Shown one piece after another: positions 16,275 to 25,352 of a stretch of DNA of 42,348 bases. The notes below the pieces were generated by a model. It saw only the letters and a list, made by a program, of their open reading frames with translations. It did no database searches and was not told the DNA's origin. The position numbers and the translations under genes were made by a program. The DNA is from Bacteroidetes bacterium HGW-Bacteroidetes-17 (GTDB lineage: Bacteria > Bacteroidota > Bacteroidia > Bacteroidales > GCA-2711565), in assembly GCA_002840985.1 (NCBI GenBank), contig PHDM01000012.1, positions 1 through 42,348 on the forward strand, in the 5' to 3' direction. Each line of letters opens with the position of its first letter. Positions within the stretch are counted from its first letter, which is position 1.

Positions 16275-17570
16275 ATGAGAAAATTATGGTCGATTATCAT
16301 GCTACTTAATGTTATTGGAATTAACCAGTTAGTATCACAGGAATACCCGATCGATTTAGAAAAGGCATATCAGTATTTTATGGAAACTAAAGGGCTTTCT
16401 GATAAGGACAGTGGAAAATTATGGGGGGTTAAATTATATGGCTCCATGATGTTAGTTGATCCGAAAACCCGATTTGTAGTGACGAATGAAGCCGACTCAT
16501 TGGGATTACTGGAGCATAAAGGAAATGTTTTCATTGGATATTTAAAACCTGAAGATGGGATTGCTAATACAGCTACCCGTTGGGCTGGAAAACTTTGGAT
16601 GATGATTATGTGGAATTCGCTTTCAGAAGACAAACTACGAAGAACCAGCTTGATGATGCATGAACTTTATCACTGTATTCAAGATAAAATAGGATTGAAA
16701 ATTCAGTGGGATAAAAATGGGCACTTGGACGAAATGCAGGCACGGATTTTCATGAAAATGGAATGGAATGCATTGGAATTGGCTGTTTTCTCAAAAGGGA
16801 AGACTAGAAAGCGGGCAATAAATGATGCCCTAAGTTTTAGAAACTACCGGCAAAAACTATTTCCCGGATCAAAAGAAAATGAGTGCAAGTTGGAAATGAA
16901 TGAAGGGTTGGCCGAATATACAGGGTTTAAATTAAGTCACTTAAAAGCGGAAGAGCAATTAAATTATTTTAAAACTATTACCCAAAACCGAAAGGAAGTA
17001 AATTCTTATGTAAGATCATTTGCTTATGTTTCTGGGCCTTTGTATGGATATTTATTAGATGAAGTATCAGATGCGTGGAGGAAGAAATTAATCCCTGATT
17101 CAGATTTTGGTGAATTGCTAAAGGATTGTTATAAAATTGAATTAGAAGATATCAATCAAAAGAGTATTGAACAATTAGCAGGTTTATACGATTATGAAAC
17201 GGTTTTGGATTTTGAGAGCAGAAGAGAAGAAAACAGATTAGTAAGAATACAGTCATTAAAAGAAAAATTAATAAATAATCTGGTTCTTAAAATTGAGCTG
17301 AAGGAAATGGGGATTCAATTTGATCCCAGGGATTTGCTGCCGCTTAAAAATTATGGAACTGTTTATCACACCATTCGCGTTACCGATGAATGGGGTATTT
17401 TGGATGTAAGTGAGGATGCATTGTTGAGCGATGACTGGAAAACCATAACCGTTTCTGCTACAAAATTTAAAATTAATAATAATTTTATTGAAGGGAATGG
17501 TTGGAATTTGAAACTGAATGAAGGTTGGAGAATTAAAGATGAAGATGGATATAAAACTTTGGTGAAATAA
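16275..17570 (+). CDS. Secreted HExxH-containing protein, possible metallopeptidase
   Basis: A protein of 431 residues from the ATG at 16275. That start gives a proper signal peptide (MRKLW, a hydrophobic core, cut near VSQ), and a promoter element lies between it and the earlier ATG at 16227. HELYH (His129, Glu130, His133) inside LMMHELYHCIQD looks like a zincin HExxH helix. About 80 residues later NEGLAEYTGF offers a glutamate that could be the third zinc ligand, as in gluzincins. The C-terminal 100 residues look like a small beta domain. I do not recognise the family; peptidase activity is inferred from the motif alone. It is divergent from the two-component operon and closed by a perfect terminator. 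Confidence 0.75.
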   Translation: MRKLWSIIMLLNVIGINQLVSQEYPIDLEKAYQYFMETKGLSDKDSGKLWGVKLYGSMMLVDPKTRFVVTNEADSLGLLEHKGNVFIGYLKPEDGIANTATRWAGKLWMMIMWNSLSEDKLRRTSLMMHELYHCIQDKIGLKIQWDKNGHLDEMQARIFMKMEWNALELAVFSKGKTRKRAINDALSFRNYRQKLFPGSKENECKLEMNEGLAEYTGFKLSHLKAEEQLNYFKTITQNRKEVNSYVRSFAYVSGPLYGYLLDEVSDAWRKKLIPDSDFGELLKDCYKIELEDINQKSIEQLAGLYDYETVLDFESRREENRLVRIQSLKEKLINNLVLKIELKEMGIQFDPRDLLPLKNYGTVYHTIRVTDEWGILDVSEDALLSDDWKTITVSATKFKINNNFIEGNGWNLKLNEGWRIKDEDGYKTLVK

Positions 17571-17615
17571 AACAAGAGGCGCAATTTTTTTAAAATTGCG
17601 CCTCTTGTTTTATTT
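17566..17615. terminator. Strong bidirectional intrinsic terminator
   Basis: A long, essentially perfect hairpin. AACAAGAGGCGCAATTTT (17571-17588) pairs with its complement at 17592-17609, flanked by AAATAAA on the left and TTTATTT on the right. It starts at the stop codon of the HExxH gene. Confidence 0.9.
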
Positions 17616-17730
17616 CAATGATCAACGTTGATTAACCTCAGTTCGACCTAAGCATTTATCATGAAACTGGTTCAGTATGTCTGAAATATAGCCTCTTGAG
17701 CTAATAAGAGGTTAGATTATGGGAAACCTT

Positions 17731-17762
17731 CTTTTTGTCTAAAATCTAACGTCTTATATCTT
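17731..17762. repeat. Dispersed repeat, inverted relative to 30986-31014
   Basis: The segment starts CTTTTTGTCTAAAATC and continues TAACGTCTTATATCTT. The reverse complement of 30986-31014 matches it at about 26 of 31 positions. Both copies are in spacers directly downstream of genes. The remainder of the 17616-17831 gap shows nothing clear. Confidence 0.55.
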
Positions 17763-17831
17763 AATTTATTAAAACGCTTAAGGCATAGGAAGTCTGTATT
17801 ATACTGCGTTCCTATATCGAGCTCACGTTAA

Positions 17832-18572
17832 TTACATAGCGTTCATCAACTCCTCAGTAATTTCAAGGGTATGGTAAACACTTTTAACATCATCATCTTC
17901 TTCAAAAATGTCGATTACCTTCATGATTTTAAGAGCATCTTCCAATTCTAAGGTGATGGTTTCTTTTGGAATTCTTTGAAGTTCGGCACTCTCAGGTTCA
18001 ATATTTAAACCCTCCAGTTTTTTCATCATGGCACCAAAATCTTCCAACGAAGTGGTAACAGTGAAAAAATCATCTTCCAATACGATATCTTCTGCTCCTG
18101 CATCAATCATTTCCATTTCAAAATCATCCTGGTTCAGATCACCTTTGGGGATCACGAAAATTCCTTTTCTGTCAAAAATAAAACTCAAGGATCCATTGGT
18201 TCCGAGGTTCCCGCTAAATTTATTGAAGATGGCACGAATATTACTTACGGTACGCTGCTGATTATCGGTGGTACACTCAATGATTACTGCAATACCGTGT
18301 GCTAAATATCCTTCAAAAGTCTGATCAAAAAAGTTTGCGGCATTTTTATCTGAACCTTTATTGATAGCCCTTTGCATGGTTTCTTTTGGCATACTTGCTC
18401 CTTTGGCGTTGGAGATGGCCAATCTTAATCTTGGATTACCGTCAGGATCTTCACCCCCTTCTTTTACCGCAACCGTAATTTCTTTGATAATTTTCGAAAA
18501 AACTTTCGAACGTTTTGCGTCAATGGCACCTTTTTTACGTTTGATTGTTGACCATTTACTATGACCTGACAT
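17832..18572 (-). CDS. YebC/PmpR-family protein
   Basis: A conserved 246-residue cytoplasmic protein. The N-terminal MSGHSKWSTIKRKKGAID and the motifs EGGEDPDGNPRLR and GTNGSLSFIFDRKG are diagnostic. Members have been described as transcriptional regulators, and more recently some were tied to translation of proline-rich stretches; the role of this one cannot be told apart by sequence. Three domains are expected, with the acidic C-terminal part visible (DIFEEDDDVKSVYHT). The gene stands alone between two long spacers. The neighbouring ruvC seen in proteobacteria is absent. Confidence 0.93.
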   Translation of the reverse strand: MSGHSKWSTIKRKKGAIDAKRSKVFSKIIKEITVAVKEGGEDPDGNPRLRLAISNAKGASMPKETMQRAINKGSDKNAANFFDQTFEGYLAHGIAVIIECTTDNQQRTVSNIRAIFNKFSGNLGTNGSLSFIFDRKGIFVIPKGDLNQDDFEMEMIDAGAEDIVLEDDFFTVTTSLEDFGAMMKKLEGLNIEPESAELQRIPKETITLELEDALKIMKVIDIFEEDDDVKSVYHTLEITEELMNAM

Positions 18573-18929
18573 ATTTCAATATTTAGGTTATTTGTAGAAT
18601 TTAAGTGACCGCGAAATTACGAAAAATCTTTATTTCAAATACCATGATTTTATTCGTGAAACTAAATTTTTATAAGTGTTAGCGAAATAAAAATTCTAAG
18701 CTGAACGAATCCCGATAGCCCCGCTTGAGCGGGATTAACTCCGCGTATCGGGATAAATGAGACCAATACTCCGCCACCTGCCGGCCGCAGGAGGGCTTGT
18801 GGCGAATAAATTAAATACCAACCCAATTGATACCCCGCAGCTCAGCTGCGGAATTAGTTTCTCCCGAATTCTTGGGACTTTAGGGTTTCATACCCGTGAT
18901 TATTGAATATCGGGAACTGAAGGGATAAA
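18573..18929. other. Spacer upstream of yebC with three GC-rich palindromes
   Basis: There is no gene here. Three palindromes stand out. The first is nested, ATCCCGATA (18709-18717) / TATCGGGAT (18746-18754) enclosing CCCGCT/AGCGGG. The second is CGCCAC (18772-18777) / GTGGCG (18799-18804) enclosing CCTGC/GCAGG. The third is CCGCAGCT-C-AGCTGCGG (18835-18851). Similar GC-rich hairpins recur at 31661-31675 and 42299-42322. Confidence 0.6.
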
Positions 18930-18962
18930 AATAAAAAAGCTTCCCGTGAAGAGAAGCTTTCC
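18930..18962 (-). terminator. Terminator of the sigma/anti-sigma-like/GIN-barrel operon
   Basis: AAAGCTTC (18936-18943) / GAAGCTTT (18953-18960) gives an 8-bp stem whose minus-strand transcript runs into U-rich sequence. It is 20 bases past the stop of the barrel gene. Confidence 0.75.
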
Positions 18963-18980
18963 AATGATCATTATCAAACT

Positions 18981-20543
18981 TTACCACTTTAGCAGAGAAA
19001 TACCAATTGAAACTGGGTAAAGTTCAGGACCCTGTCCTTCTTTAAATAAGGTAGTGAGCGAATAAGTTGCATAAAGATTTACCCAACCCCAACCTATGGT
19101 AAACATGGCATCAACTTTAAATGGATTTAAATGAAACGCTCCAAATTCCTTAACACGTGATCGGTTAGGTGAAGTTCTTTCATCGTAAACCTCTCCACTT
19201 ACCGGATCAATCAAGGAATACTCTTTGTTCTTTTCTTCAAATTTTATTTTGGTATGTGATCCTATTCTTAAACCAAAAACCATCCCTGCTGAAACGTGAA
19301 AACTATTTCTATTGCTATAACCGTTTGTCTGATATTCTAAAATAATTGGGAGATTTACATAAGTGACTGCTAATTTACTTTTGCTTACATAAACTCCTTC
19401 ATTGTAAAATCCTGCAATTTGAGGTTCTTCTGCAATTAGGGTTACATTTTTCTCAAACTGATAACTTCGGATTTCAAATCCTAATCCGGTGGCCATTCCA
19501 AGATGATTGTCTCTGGTAAATCGAACGTTTTGTTCAAAAATATTAATATCAAATCGAATTGATTTTGCAAGATTCAAATCTAAATAGTCATATTCCTGTG
19601 GGAAATTCAAATCATGATCAGGAGTAACATATCCGTTGATTCCTAAAAGAAGCCCTGCCCAATTACTGTTGAAACGATCTCTGTACATTCTGCGATAGCG
19701 GGCATTCCCATATTCATCTACAACAAACGAATGACGTCCCAACCTTACATAAGTTGAATCGCGGGAATCGTTAAAACGCATGTCCAGATTACCTAAGTTG
19801 ATTCTTGCGTTATCACGATTATCGATATCCAGGGAGTATTCTTTATAAACCCGTTCCGTATTTTGGCGGTTTACGTTTTTGGGTATATTTTCGTACTCGA
19901 CTTTACTGCTCGCATTAGAAGTGATGTCGAGTTTATTCGCAGTATTCACATATGCTTTCGAACTTCCATTTGTTTCAATAGTAGTATTGTCATTTAGCAG
20001 TTTACTAGTAATTAATATTGAGGCACCTTGTAATAATGCCTCATGGTTAACAGCTTTTCCATTTAAAATAATTTCGGAGGCCCCGTGTAATTCAGTAGTT
20101 AAGTCTTCAACTTCGATATCCATTGAAATCATTGCTGTTCCATAAGTTATCAATACCAATTTATATTGTTCAATGATGCCTTTTGATTTCAGGCTTGCAT
20201 TGCCGTTTAATGTAATTTCCTGAATTTTAGGAGTGGTAATATAGGCATTTAATATATTCACTTTTTGTGTCGAACTTGTGCTCAAAGTCAAAATACCATT
20301 TACGACATTGGCTTGAACAGCATTTTGAAACTCACGGCTTGTTTCAATAATTACTTTTGATTCTTCTCCTTGTTCAAGAAAAACATTAAAGTTATTTTCT
20401 ACCTCAATTTTGTTAAAGGATTCTGTTATTCTGTTTTCCTTCACCGTTTCGCCATTTCTTGGTTCCTGTGCAGTGGCAGGGAATATCAAACCAGCTATCA
20501 TTAATATGCTGAAGGTGATTTTTAAAATATTTTGCGTTTTCAT
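18981..20543 (-). CDS. GIN-domain (DUF2807) protein with C-terminal outer-membrane beta-barrel
   Basis: A 520-residue exported protein. The signal peptide ends about residue 25 (ATAQ). Residues about 40-230 form a repetitive beta region of the GIN/DUF2807 type, with FNKIEVENNFNVFLEQG at its start and short repeats such as LNGNASLKSKG and TNGSSKAYV. A linker with ERVYKEYSLDID follows. The last 230 or so residues alternate like an outer-membrane barrel and end in an aromatic-containing strand (SIGISLLKW). It is the last gene of an operon with an ECF sigma factor and an anti-sigma-like protein, which implies a cell-envelope function under that regulon. Ligand or binding partner is unknown. Confidence 0.85.
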   Translation of the reverse strand: MKTQNILKITFSILMIAGLIFPATAQEPRNGETVKENRITESFNKIEVENNFNVFLEQGEESKVIIETSREFQNAVQANVVNGILTLSTSSTQKVNILNAYITTPKIQEITLNGNASLKSKGIIEQYKLVLITYGTAMISMDIEVEDLTTELHGASEIILNGKAVNHEALLQGASILITSKLLNDNTTIETNGSSKAYVNTANKLDITSNASSKVEYENIPKNVNRQNTERVYKEYSLDIDNRDNARINLGNLDMRFNDSRDSTYVRLGRHSFVVDEYGNARYRRMYRDRFNSNWAGLLLGINGYVTPDHDLNFPQEYDYLDLNLAKSIRFDINIFEQNVRFTRDNHLGMATGLGFEIRSYQFEKNVTLIAEEPQIAGFYNEGVYVSKSKLAVTYVNLPIILEYQTNGYSNRNSFHVSAGMVFGLRIGSHTKIKFEEKNKEYSLIDPVSGEVYDERTSPNRSRVKEFGAFHLNPFKVDAMFTIGWGWVNLYATYSLTTLFKEGQGPELYPVSIGISLLKW

Positions 20544-20614
20544 CGTATTGTAGATTAATTATTAAACTTTTTCAGTAGGACGGAACCATGCTCTGATTTG
20601 TTACAGGAAACAAA

Positions 20615-21727
20615 TTAATGATTTTGATTATCGGTAGTTGTAATGTTCGCGTTCGCATTTACAAGGATGTATTTGTTCTTTTCACCTTCTTTATTGAGCT
20701 TTCGTTCGATATTTACGTTCGATCCTGTCATTTCATTGAAACTCTCAATTCCGATACTTGCTACCGTCCATAAATTTATTCTTGATTTTTTGGTTTCATC
20801 CCCTATATCTTCTGATCGGTCATTTTTTCGATGCTTTTTCCCAAACCTTGTGGCCCAAATAGATTTTCTTACTTTTTCTGCTGCGCTTGGGTTGCTTTCT
20901 CCAAATGATGCCAATAAGAGTTCTTCTTTAATCATCATCTCTTTTATTAAATAGTCATATTCGTATTTAAAAGATAATTTCTCGGAAGGTTTTATGGGAT
21001 TGGCAAGTGACGCAATATAAGTTGTTATGGGAATATTGGATGCAGGAATTTTTGACAAACTTTCTGTCGGGATTACTTCTTCAAAATAAGTAACTGCTAG
21101 TTGGGTTTCCTTTTTTGTGATGGAAGGATACTGATAATTTTGTTGGATTGATTCAATTCCATTTCTTTTCATTAAGGAAGGAACTTCAGCCCTTTCAAAA
21201 AAAGGTGATTCCACTTGTTTGGGCCTTAATATATTGAAGATCCCAAACAATAAAATAATGCTTGCTGCAATTCCGATGGGTTTATACCACGTTTTTATAG
21301 AGAAGAATGGATATTTTTTTAAGCCGGACTTATTTGCAAAAACGATGGATTGATCAGAGCTTACACGTGCATTATGATAAAGCTTGAACTCAGTTTCAAG
21401 AGATGGATTTAGATTGATAAAAGATGCTACTTCTGCTATTTCATCTGCTGTTAAATCGCCCTCAATGGCGGCAATAAAGTAATCGTCGTAATTTTGAGAA
21501 TTAATATGATTTGTTGAATGAATAATTGGTTTCTTCAATGATGCTTTGTCAGCATAATTAAATTGATCTCCAACATTAATGTTGATCATTTCAAAACTTG
21601 CAAATTCTTCGTTCAGATCCGGATTGTTAAGTAAGAATCCCTTAAGTTCTTTCAATAATGAAGCATCCAGGCGGCCGTCGAAATGGTCGATAAAATATTG
21701 TTCGTAATTGTTGCGGTCGATCTTCAT
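20615..21727 (-). CDS. Putative anti-sigma factor, single-pass membrane protein with duplicated N-terminal module
   Basis: A 370-residue protein with one transmembrane segment at about 151-167 (IGIAASIILLFGIFNIL). The cytoplasmic side holds two copies of a 39-residue helical module, residues 7-45 (NYEQYFIDHFDGRL...) and 79-117 (NYDDYFIAAIEGDL...), both ending N-P-x-L-x-x-E-F. There are no ZAS zinc ligands. The periplasmic half has low similarity to anything I recognise. It starts seven bases after the sigma factor gene, and together with its topology this supports an anti-sigma role. That role is an inference. Confidence 0.7.
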   Translation of the reverse strand: MKIDRNNYEQYFIDHFDGRLDASLLKELKGFLLNNPDLNEEFASFEMININVGDQFNYADKASLKKPIIHSTNHINSQNYDDYFIAAIEGDLTADEIAEVASFINLNPSLETEFKLYHNARVSSDQSIVFANKSGLKKYPFFSIKTWYKPIGIAASIILLFGIFNILRPKQVESPFFERAEVPSLMKRNGIESIQQNYQYPSITKKETQLAVTYFEEVIPTESLSKIPASNIPITTYIASLANPIKPSEKLSFKYEYDYLIKEMMIKEELLLASFGESNPSAAEKVRKSIWATRFGKKHRKNDRSEDIGDETKKSRINLWTVASIGIESFNEMTGSNVNIERKLNKEGEKNKYILVNANANITTTDNQNH

Positions 21728-21734
21728 CTTAATT

Positions 21735-22220
21735 TTAAATTACAACATCCAAACTTACCAGATAATTCTTTAAAAATAATCGTGCCCGATAAATATATAC
21801 CTTAACCTGAGCTTCACTTAATTCGGTTATTTCACCTATTTCTTTATAGGAGTAACCTTCATAATCCCTTAACAGAATAACAGATTTCTGAATTTCAGGA
21901 AGCTTTTCCACGGCTTCATTGATGATTTCTTTATGGTCGGAAAAAGCATTCATTTCCGAATGATCATTAACAGTTATAGCCTCCATCGATACGATACGTT
22001 TATCTTTACGAATTGTATCAATAAAACAATGATAAGCGATGGTAAATAAGTATGATTTCGCTTTTTCATATTTTACTTCCGAAACCCTGTCCCATAAGCG
22101 TACAAACGATTCCTGCACAATATCCTTTGCTTTATCGCTATCCTTCATGTTTTTAAGAATAAAACGATAAACACCATCCGAATGTTTGTCTACACAAGTA
22201 TTGTACTCAGATACCGTCAT
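21735..22220 (-). CDS. ECF-family RNA polymerase sigma factor
   Basis: A 161-residue group 4 sigma factor. Region 2 is at about 8-75, with DKAKDIVQESFVRLWDRV and KSYLFTIAYHCFIDTIRK. Region 4 is at about 105-155, with LPEIQKSVILLRDYEGYSYKEIGEITELSEAQVKVYIYRAR. It heads an operon with the anti-sigma-like and GIN-barrel genes. A minus-strand TAGTTTTG (22292-22285) is a candidate -7 element about 65 bases upstream. Its own promoter specificity cannot be read. Confidence 0.93.
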   Translation of the reverse strand: MTVSEYNTCVDKHSDGVYRFILKNMKDSDKAKDIVQESFVRLWDRVSEVKYEKAKSYLFTIAYHCFIDTIRKDKRIVSMEAITVNDHSEMNAFSDHKEIINEAVEKLPEIQKSVILLRDYEGYSYKEIGEITELSEAQVKVYIYRARLFLKNYLVSLDVVI

Positions 22221-22396
22221 TCAATTGGTTTTGTATTTCTCAATGATAGGACGAAGATGCTATCCTATTTGTTACAGTTATATGCAAAACTAAGAAAATG
22301 AAGTTAATTGGCTAATGAGTTGATGTGCCGATGTGGTTTCTTCTTAATTTCAAAATAAAGGAGAATTTTTTGAATAATAAAATCATTTAGTGCATT

Positions 22397-24184
22397 CTAA
22401 TCAAGCTTCAGTACAGCCAGAAACGCTTGCTGCGGGACTTCAACATTTCCAACCTGACGCATCCGTTTTTTCCCTTTTTTCTGTTTTTCTAAAAGTTTGC
22501 GTTTACGGGTAATATCACCTCCATAACATTTGGCGGTTACATCTTTTCTTACAGCTTTAATGGTTTCGCGCGATATGATTTTTACGCCAATGGCTGCCTG
22601 AATGGCAATGTCAAATTGTTGACGGGGAATTAATTCTTTTAATTTGCTGCACATTCGTTTGCCAAAATCATAAGCATTATCGCGATGAATTAAAGTGGAC
22701 AAGGCATCAACCGACTCCCCATTTAAAAGGATATCGAGTTTTACCAAATTGGCAGGTTTATAGCTCGATTGGTAATAATCGAAAGAAGCATAACCCTTTG
22801 AAATGCTTTTCAGCTTGTCGTAAAAATCGAATACGATTTCGCCCAAGGGCATATCAAAAGTAACTTCAACACGGTCGCTCGTCAGATAAACCTGGTTTTT
22901 TAAGGTCCCGCGCTTATCAATACACAAATTCATTACAGCTCCAACATAGGTCGATTTTGAGATAATTGAAGCGGTAATATAAGGCTCTTCGATATGGTCG
23001 ATGTATTTTTGATCGGGAAGTCCCGACGGATTATGGACCTCAATAATTTCTTTTTTATTGGTGACAACTTTATACGAAACGTTAGGAACAGTGGTGATCA
23101 CATTCATGTCGAATTCACGGTCCAGTCTTTCCTGAATAATCTCCATGTGCAATAATCCCAAAAATCCGCACCTGAATCCAAATCCCAGGGCTACCGAAGA
23201 CTCCGGCTCATAGGTTAGAGAGGCATCGTTCAACTGAAGTTTTTCCATGGCTGCCCTTAATTCCTCATATTCGTCGGCGTCAACGGGATAGATGCCTGCA
23301 AAAACCATGGGCTTAACATCTTCAAAACCTTCAATTGCTTTCGCACAAGGACGTTCAACATGAGTAATTGTATCACCAACTTTTACTTCTTTGGAGGCTT
23401 TTATGCCTGAAATAATATAACCAACATCCCCGGCATAGAGTACATTATATGGTTGGCGTTCCATAACCAATGCGCCAATTTCATCTGCGTGGTATTCCTT
23501 GCCTGTATTAACAAATTTTACGAAATCTCCTTTTTTTAAGGTGCCATTTATGATTTTGAAATAAGCAATAATTCCCCTGAAATTATTAAAAACTGAATCG
23601 AAGATAAGTGCCTGTAACGGCGCATCCGGATCTCCTTTTGGAGGAGGTACATCGGTGATGATTCGTTCTAGAACTGTATCAATTCCAAATCCTGTTTTAC
23701 CACTCGCTTCAATAATACTTTCACGCGCACAGCCAATCAGGTCCACAATTTGATCTTTTACCTCTTCAGGCATGGCATTGTCTAAATCCATTTTATTCAG
23801 AACCGGAATGATTTCCAAATCGTGTTCTAAAGCCAAATATAAATTTGAGATGGTTTGCGCCTGAATTCCTTGTGTTGCATCAACAATGAGTAATGCACCT
23901 TCACAGGCAGCGATTGAGCGTGATACTTCATATGAAAAATCAACGTGTCCGGGAGTGTCGATCAGGTTGAGGTTATAAACTGCATCCGCTGATTTATATG
24001 CCATTTTTATGGCATGACTTTTAATTGTTATGCCTCTTTCACGTTCAAGGTCCATGTCGTCCAACACCTGAGCTTGTTGATCCCTTTCGGAAATTGTTCC
24101 GGTAAATTGAAGTAAACGATCAGCAATCGTACTTTTGCCATGATCGATATGAGCTATGATACAGAAGTTTCTGGTGTTTTTCAT
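22397..24184 (-). CDS. lepA: Elongation factor 4 (LepA), back-translocating GTPase
   Basis: A ribosome-associated GTPase. With the ATG at 24184 it has 595 residues. The P-loop AHIDHGKST is at 11-19, with [11 protein letters not shown] and NKMDLDNA behind it. The LepA-specific C-terminal domain has [23 protein letters not shown]. An earlier in-frame ATG at 24220 would add 12 hydrophobic residues that overlap the promoter, and family members start at MKNTRNF, so 24184 is preferred. The promoter abuts the start codon, implying a leaderless mRNA. The gene is monocistronic and faces away from the GAPDH pair. Confidence 0.95.
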   Translation of the reverse strand: MKNTRNFCIIAHIDHGKSTIADRLLQFTGTISERDQQAQVLDDMDLERERGITIKSHAIKMAYKSADAVYNLNLIDTPGHVDFSYEVSRSIAACEGALLIVDATQGIQAQTISNLYLALEHDLEIIPVLNKMDLDNAMPEEVKDQIVDLIGCARESIIEASGKTGFGIDTVLERIITDVPPPKGDPDAPLQALIFDSVFNNFRGIIAYFKIINGTLKKGDFVKFVNTGKEYHADEIGALVMERQPYNVLYAGDVGYIISGIKASKEVKVGDTITHVERPCAKAIEGFEDVKPMVFAGIYPVDADEYEELRAAMEKLQLNDASLTYEPESSVALGFGFRCGFLGLLHMEIIQERLDREFDMNVITTVPNVSYKVVTNKKEIIEVHNPSGLPDQKYIDHIEEPYITASIISKSTYVGAVMNLCIDKRGTLKNQVYLTSDRVEVTFDMPLGEIVFDFYDKLKSISKGYASFDYYQSSYKPANLVKLDILLNGESVDALSTLIHRDNAYDFGKRMCSKLKELIPRQQFDIAIQAAIGVKIISRETIKAVRKDVTAKCYGGDITRKRKLLEKQKKGKKRMRQVGNVEVPQQAFLAVLKLD

Positions 24185-24190
24185 CAAATG

Positions 24191-24220
24191 CAAAAATAAG
24201 ACTAAAATTAATATTCTCAA
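24191..24220 (-). promoter_or_regulatory. Promoter of lepA, apparently leaderless
   Basis: Minus strand: TTG (24220-24218), 19 bases, TATTTTTG (24198-24191), then six bases (CATTTG) to the ATG. This is one of the best consensus matches in the window, and its position supports the start at 24184. Confidence 0.65.
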
Positions 24221-24335
24221 TCAGATTTGTTGTAACTTTAATCCGCATTCTGAAAATAGTTCACCCATCTAAATTATTATCAATTAATGTTTCAGGATGT
24301 TTTGTTATTTAAAAGAAACTTAAAAGAGGATTTAT

Positions 24336-25352
24336 ATGACTAAAATACGAGTTGGGTTAATGGGATTCGGGGAAATTCCAAGGCATATCTATCGATTATG
24401 TCTTAACCGGAATGACATTGAAATTGTCGCGATTGCTGATATTGGTCGTCCCGAGATACTACATTATTTATTGGTAGCCGAAACCAAAGGCGGGATCGAT
24501 GTGAAGTTGGATGGAAATTTCCTTGTTTCCAAGAACGGAAGGGCTAGAATTGTAATGGGAGGCGAGCCGGGAGATATTCCATGGGATATTTTTAATGTGG
24601 ATGTAGTCGTTGACGGGACAGGCAAGTATAAATCGCGCGAAGATATGGAAATGCATCATCGGGCTGGGGCCAACCGAGTAATCTTATCAAATTTGCCAAC
24701 AAATGAAATTGATCGCGTTGTTGTAGTCGGCGTAAATGAAAACACCATTCAAAATACCGATAAATTAATTTCAGCCGGTTCTGCAACCACCAATGCTGCT
24801 GCGATCCTGCTTAAAATCTTCAATAAGGAATTTGAGGTTGAATATGCCATGCTCACAACAGTTCATTCATACACTTCTGATCAACCCTTACGCGATAAAG
24901 TAGGCACGGATTTTCGACGTAGCCGGTCGGCTGCCGAAAATATTATTCCTAATGAAACACCTTCGCCCGAATGGATTCAGAAAATCATGCCCGAATTTAA
25001 GGGAAGGATAGAAGGCTCGGCTTTAAATGTGCCTGTACCTAATGGTTCATTGTTGGATTTGACTGCCATATTTAAATCGAAAGACATCACCATTGAGATG
25101 ATCAATAATGCCGTTCAAAAATATGCGGACCAACATCCTGAAATTGTGGAGATGATGAATGATCCAATCGTTAGTACCGATGTTATCGGGAATTCACATT
25201 CAGTCGTATTCGATTGGGATGCGAGCATTAAATCTTCGGGTAGGATGATAAAAACGCTTACCTGGTATCATGCTGCTAAGGCTATGTCGGCAAGGATTAT
25301 AGATTTGATCATAGCTTACGATAAATTAAATGCAGAAGGAGGTTCATTATGA
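24336..25352 (+). CDS. GAPDH-like protein lacking the catalytic cysteine (probable pseudoenzyme)
   Basis: A 338-residue protein collinear with glyceraldehyde-3-phosphate dehydrogenase and with its downstream neighbour. The active-site SCTTNC is SATTNA (residues 149-154): the nucleophile position 150 is Ala (GCA at 24783-24785). The general-base His177 is kept (TVHSYT). The nucleotide-binding loop GFGRIGR reads GFGEIPR. The substrate-phosphate Arg231 is Asn (ALNVPVP), and the C-terminal NAD-contacting NEWGYS is replaced by HAAKAMS. RRSRSAAENIIP is kept. Classical GAPDH catalysis should be impossible; a structural, regulatory or different catalytic role is possible. The reading frame is intact and overlaps the start of the canonical gene by four bases. 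Confidence 0.88.
   Translation: MTKIRVGLMGFGEIPRHIYRLCLNRNDIEIVAIADIGRPEILHYLLVAETKGGIDVKLDGNFLVSKNGRARIVMGGEPGDIPWDIFNVDVVVDGTGKYKSREDMEMHHRAGANRVILSNLPTNEIDRVVVVGVNENTIQNTDKLISAGSATTNAAAILLKIFNKEFEVEYAMLTTVHSYTSDQPLRDKVGTDFRRSRSAAENIIPNETPSPEWIQKIMPEFKGRIEGSALNVPVPNGSLLDLTAIFKSKDITIEMINNAVQKYADQHPEIVEMMNDPIVSTDVIGNSHSVVFDWDASIKSSGRMIKTLTWYHAAKAMSARIIDLIIAYDKLNAEGGSL

Noticed and set aside
17616..17831. tRNA or small RNA gene
   Set aside because: A GTTCGA-like string is present, but there is no acceptor stem or cloverleaf.
24185..24220. 12-residue N-terminal extension of LepA
   Set aside because: It overlaps a strong promoter match, and the family begins at MKNTRNF.
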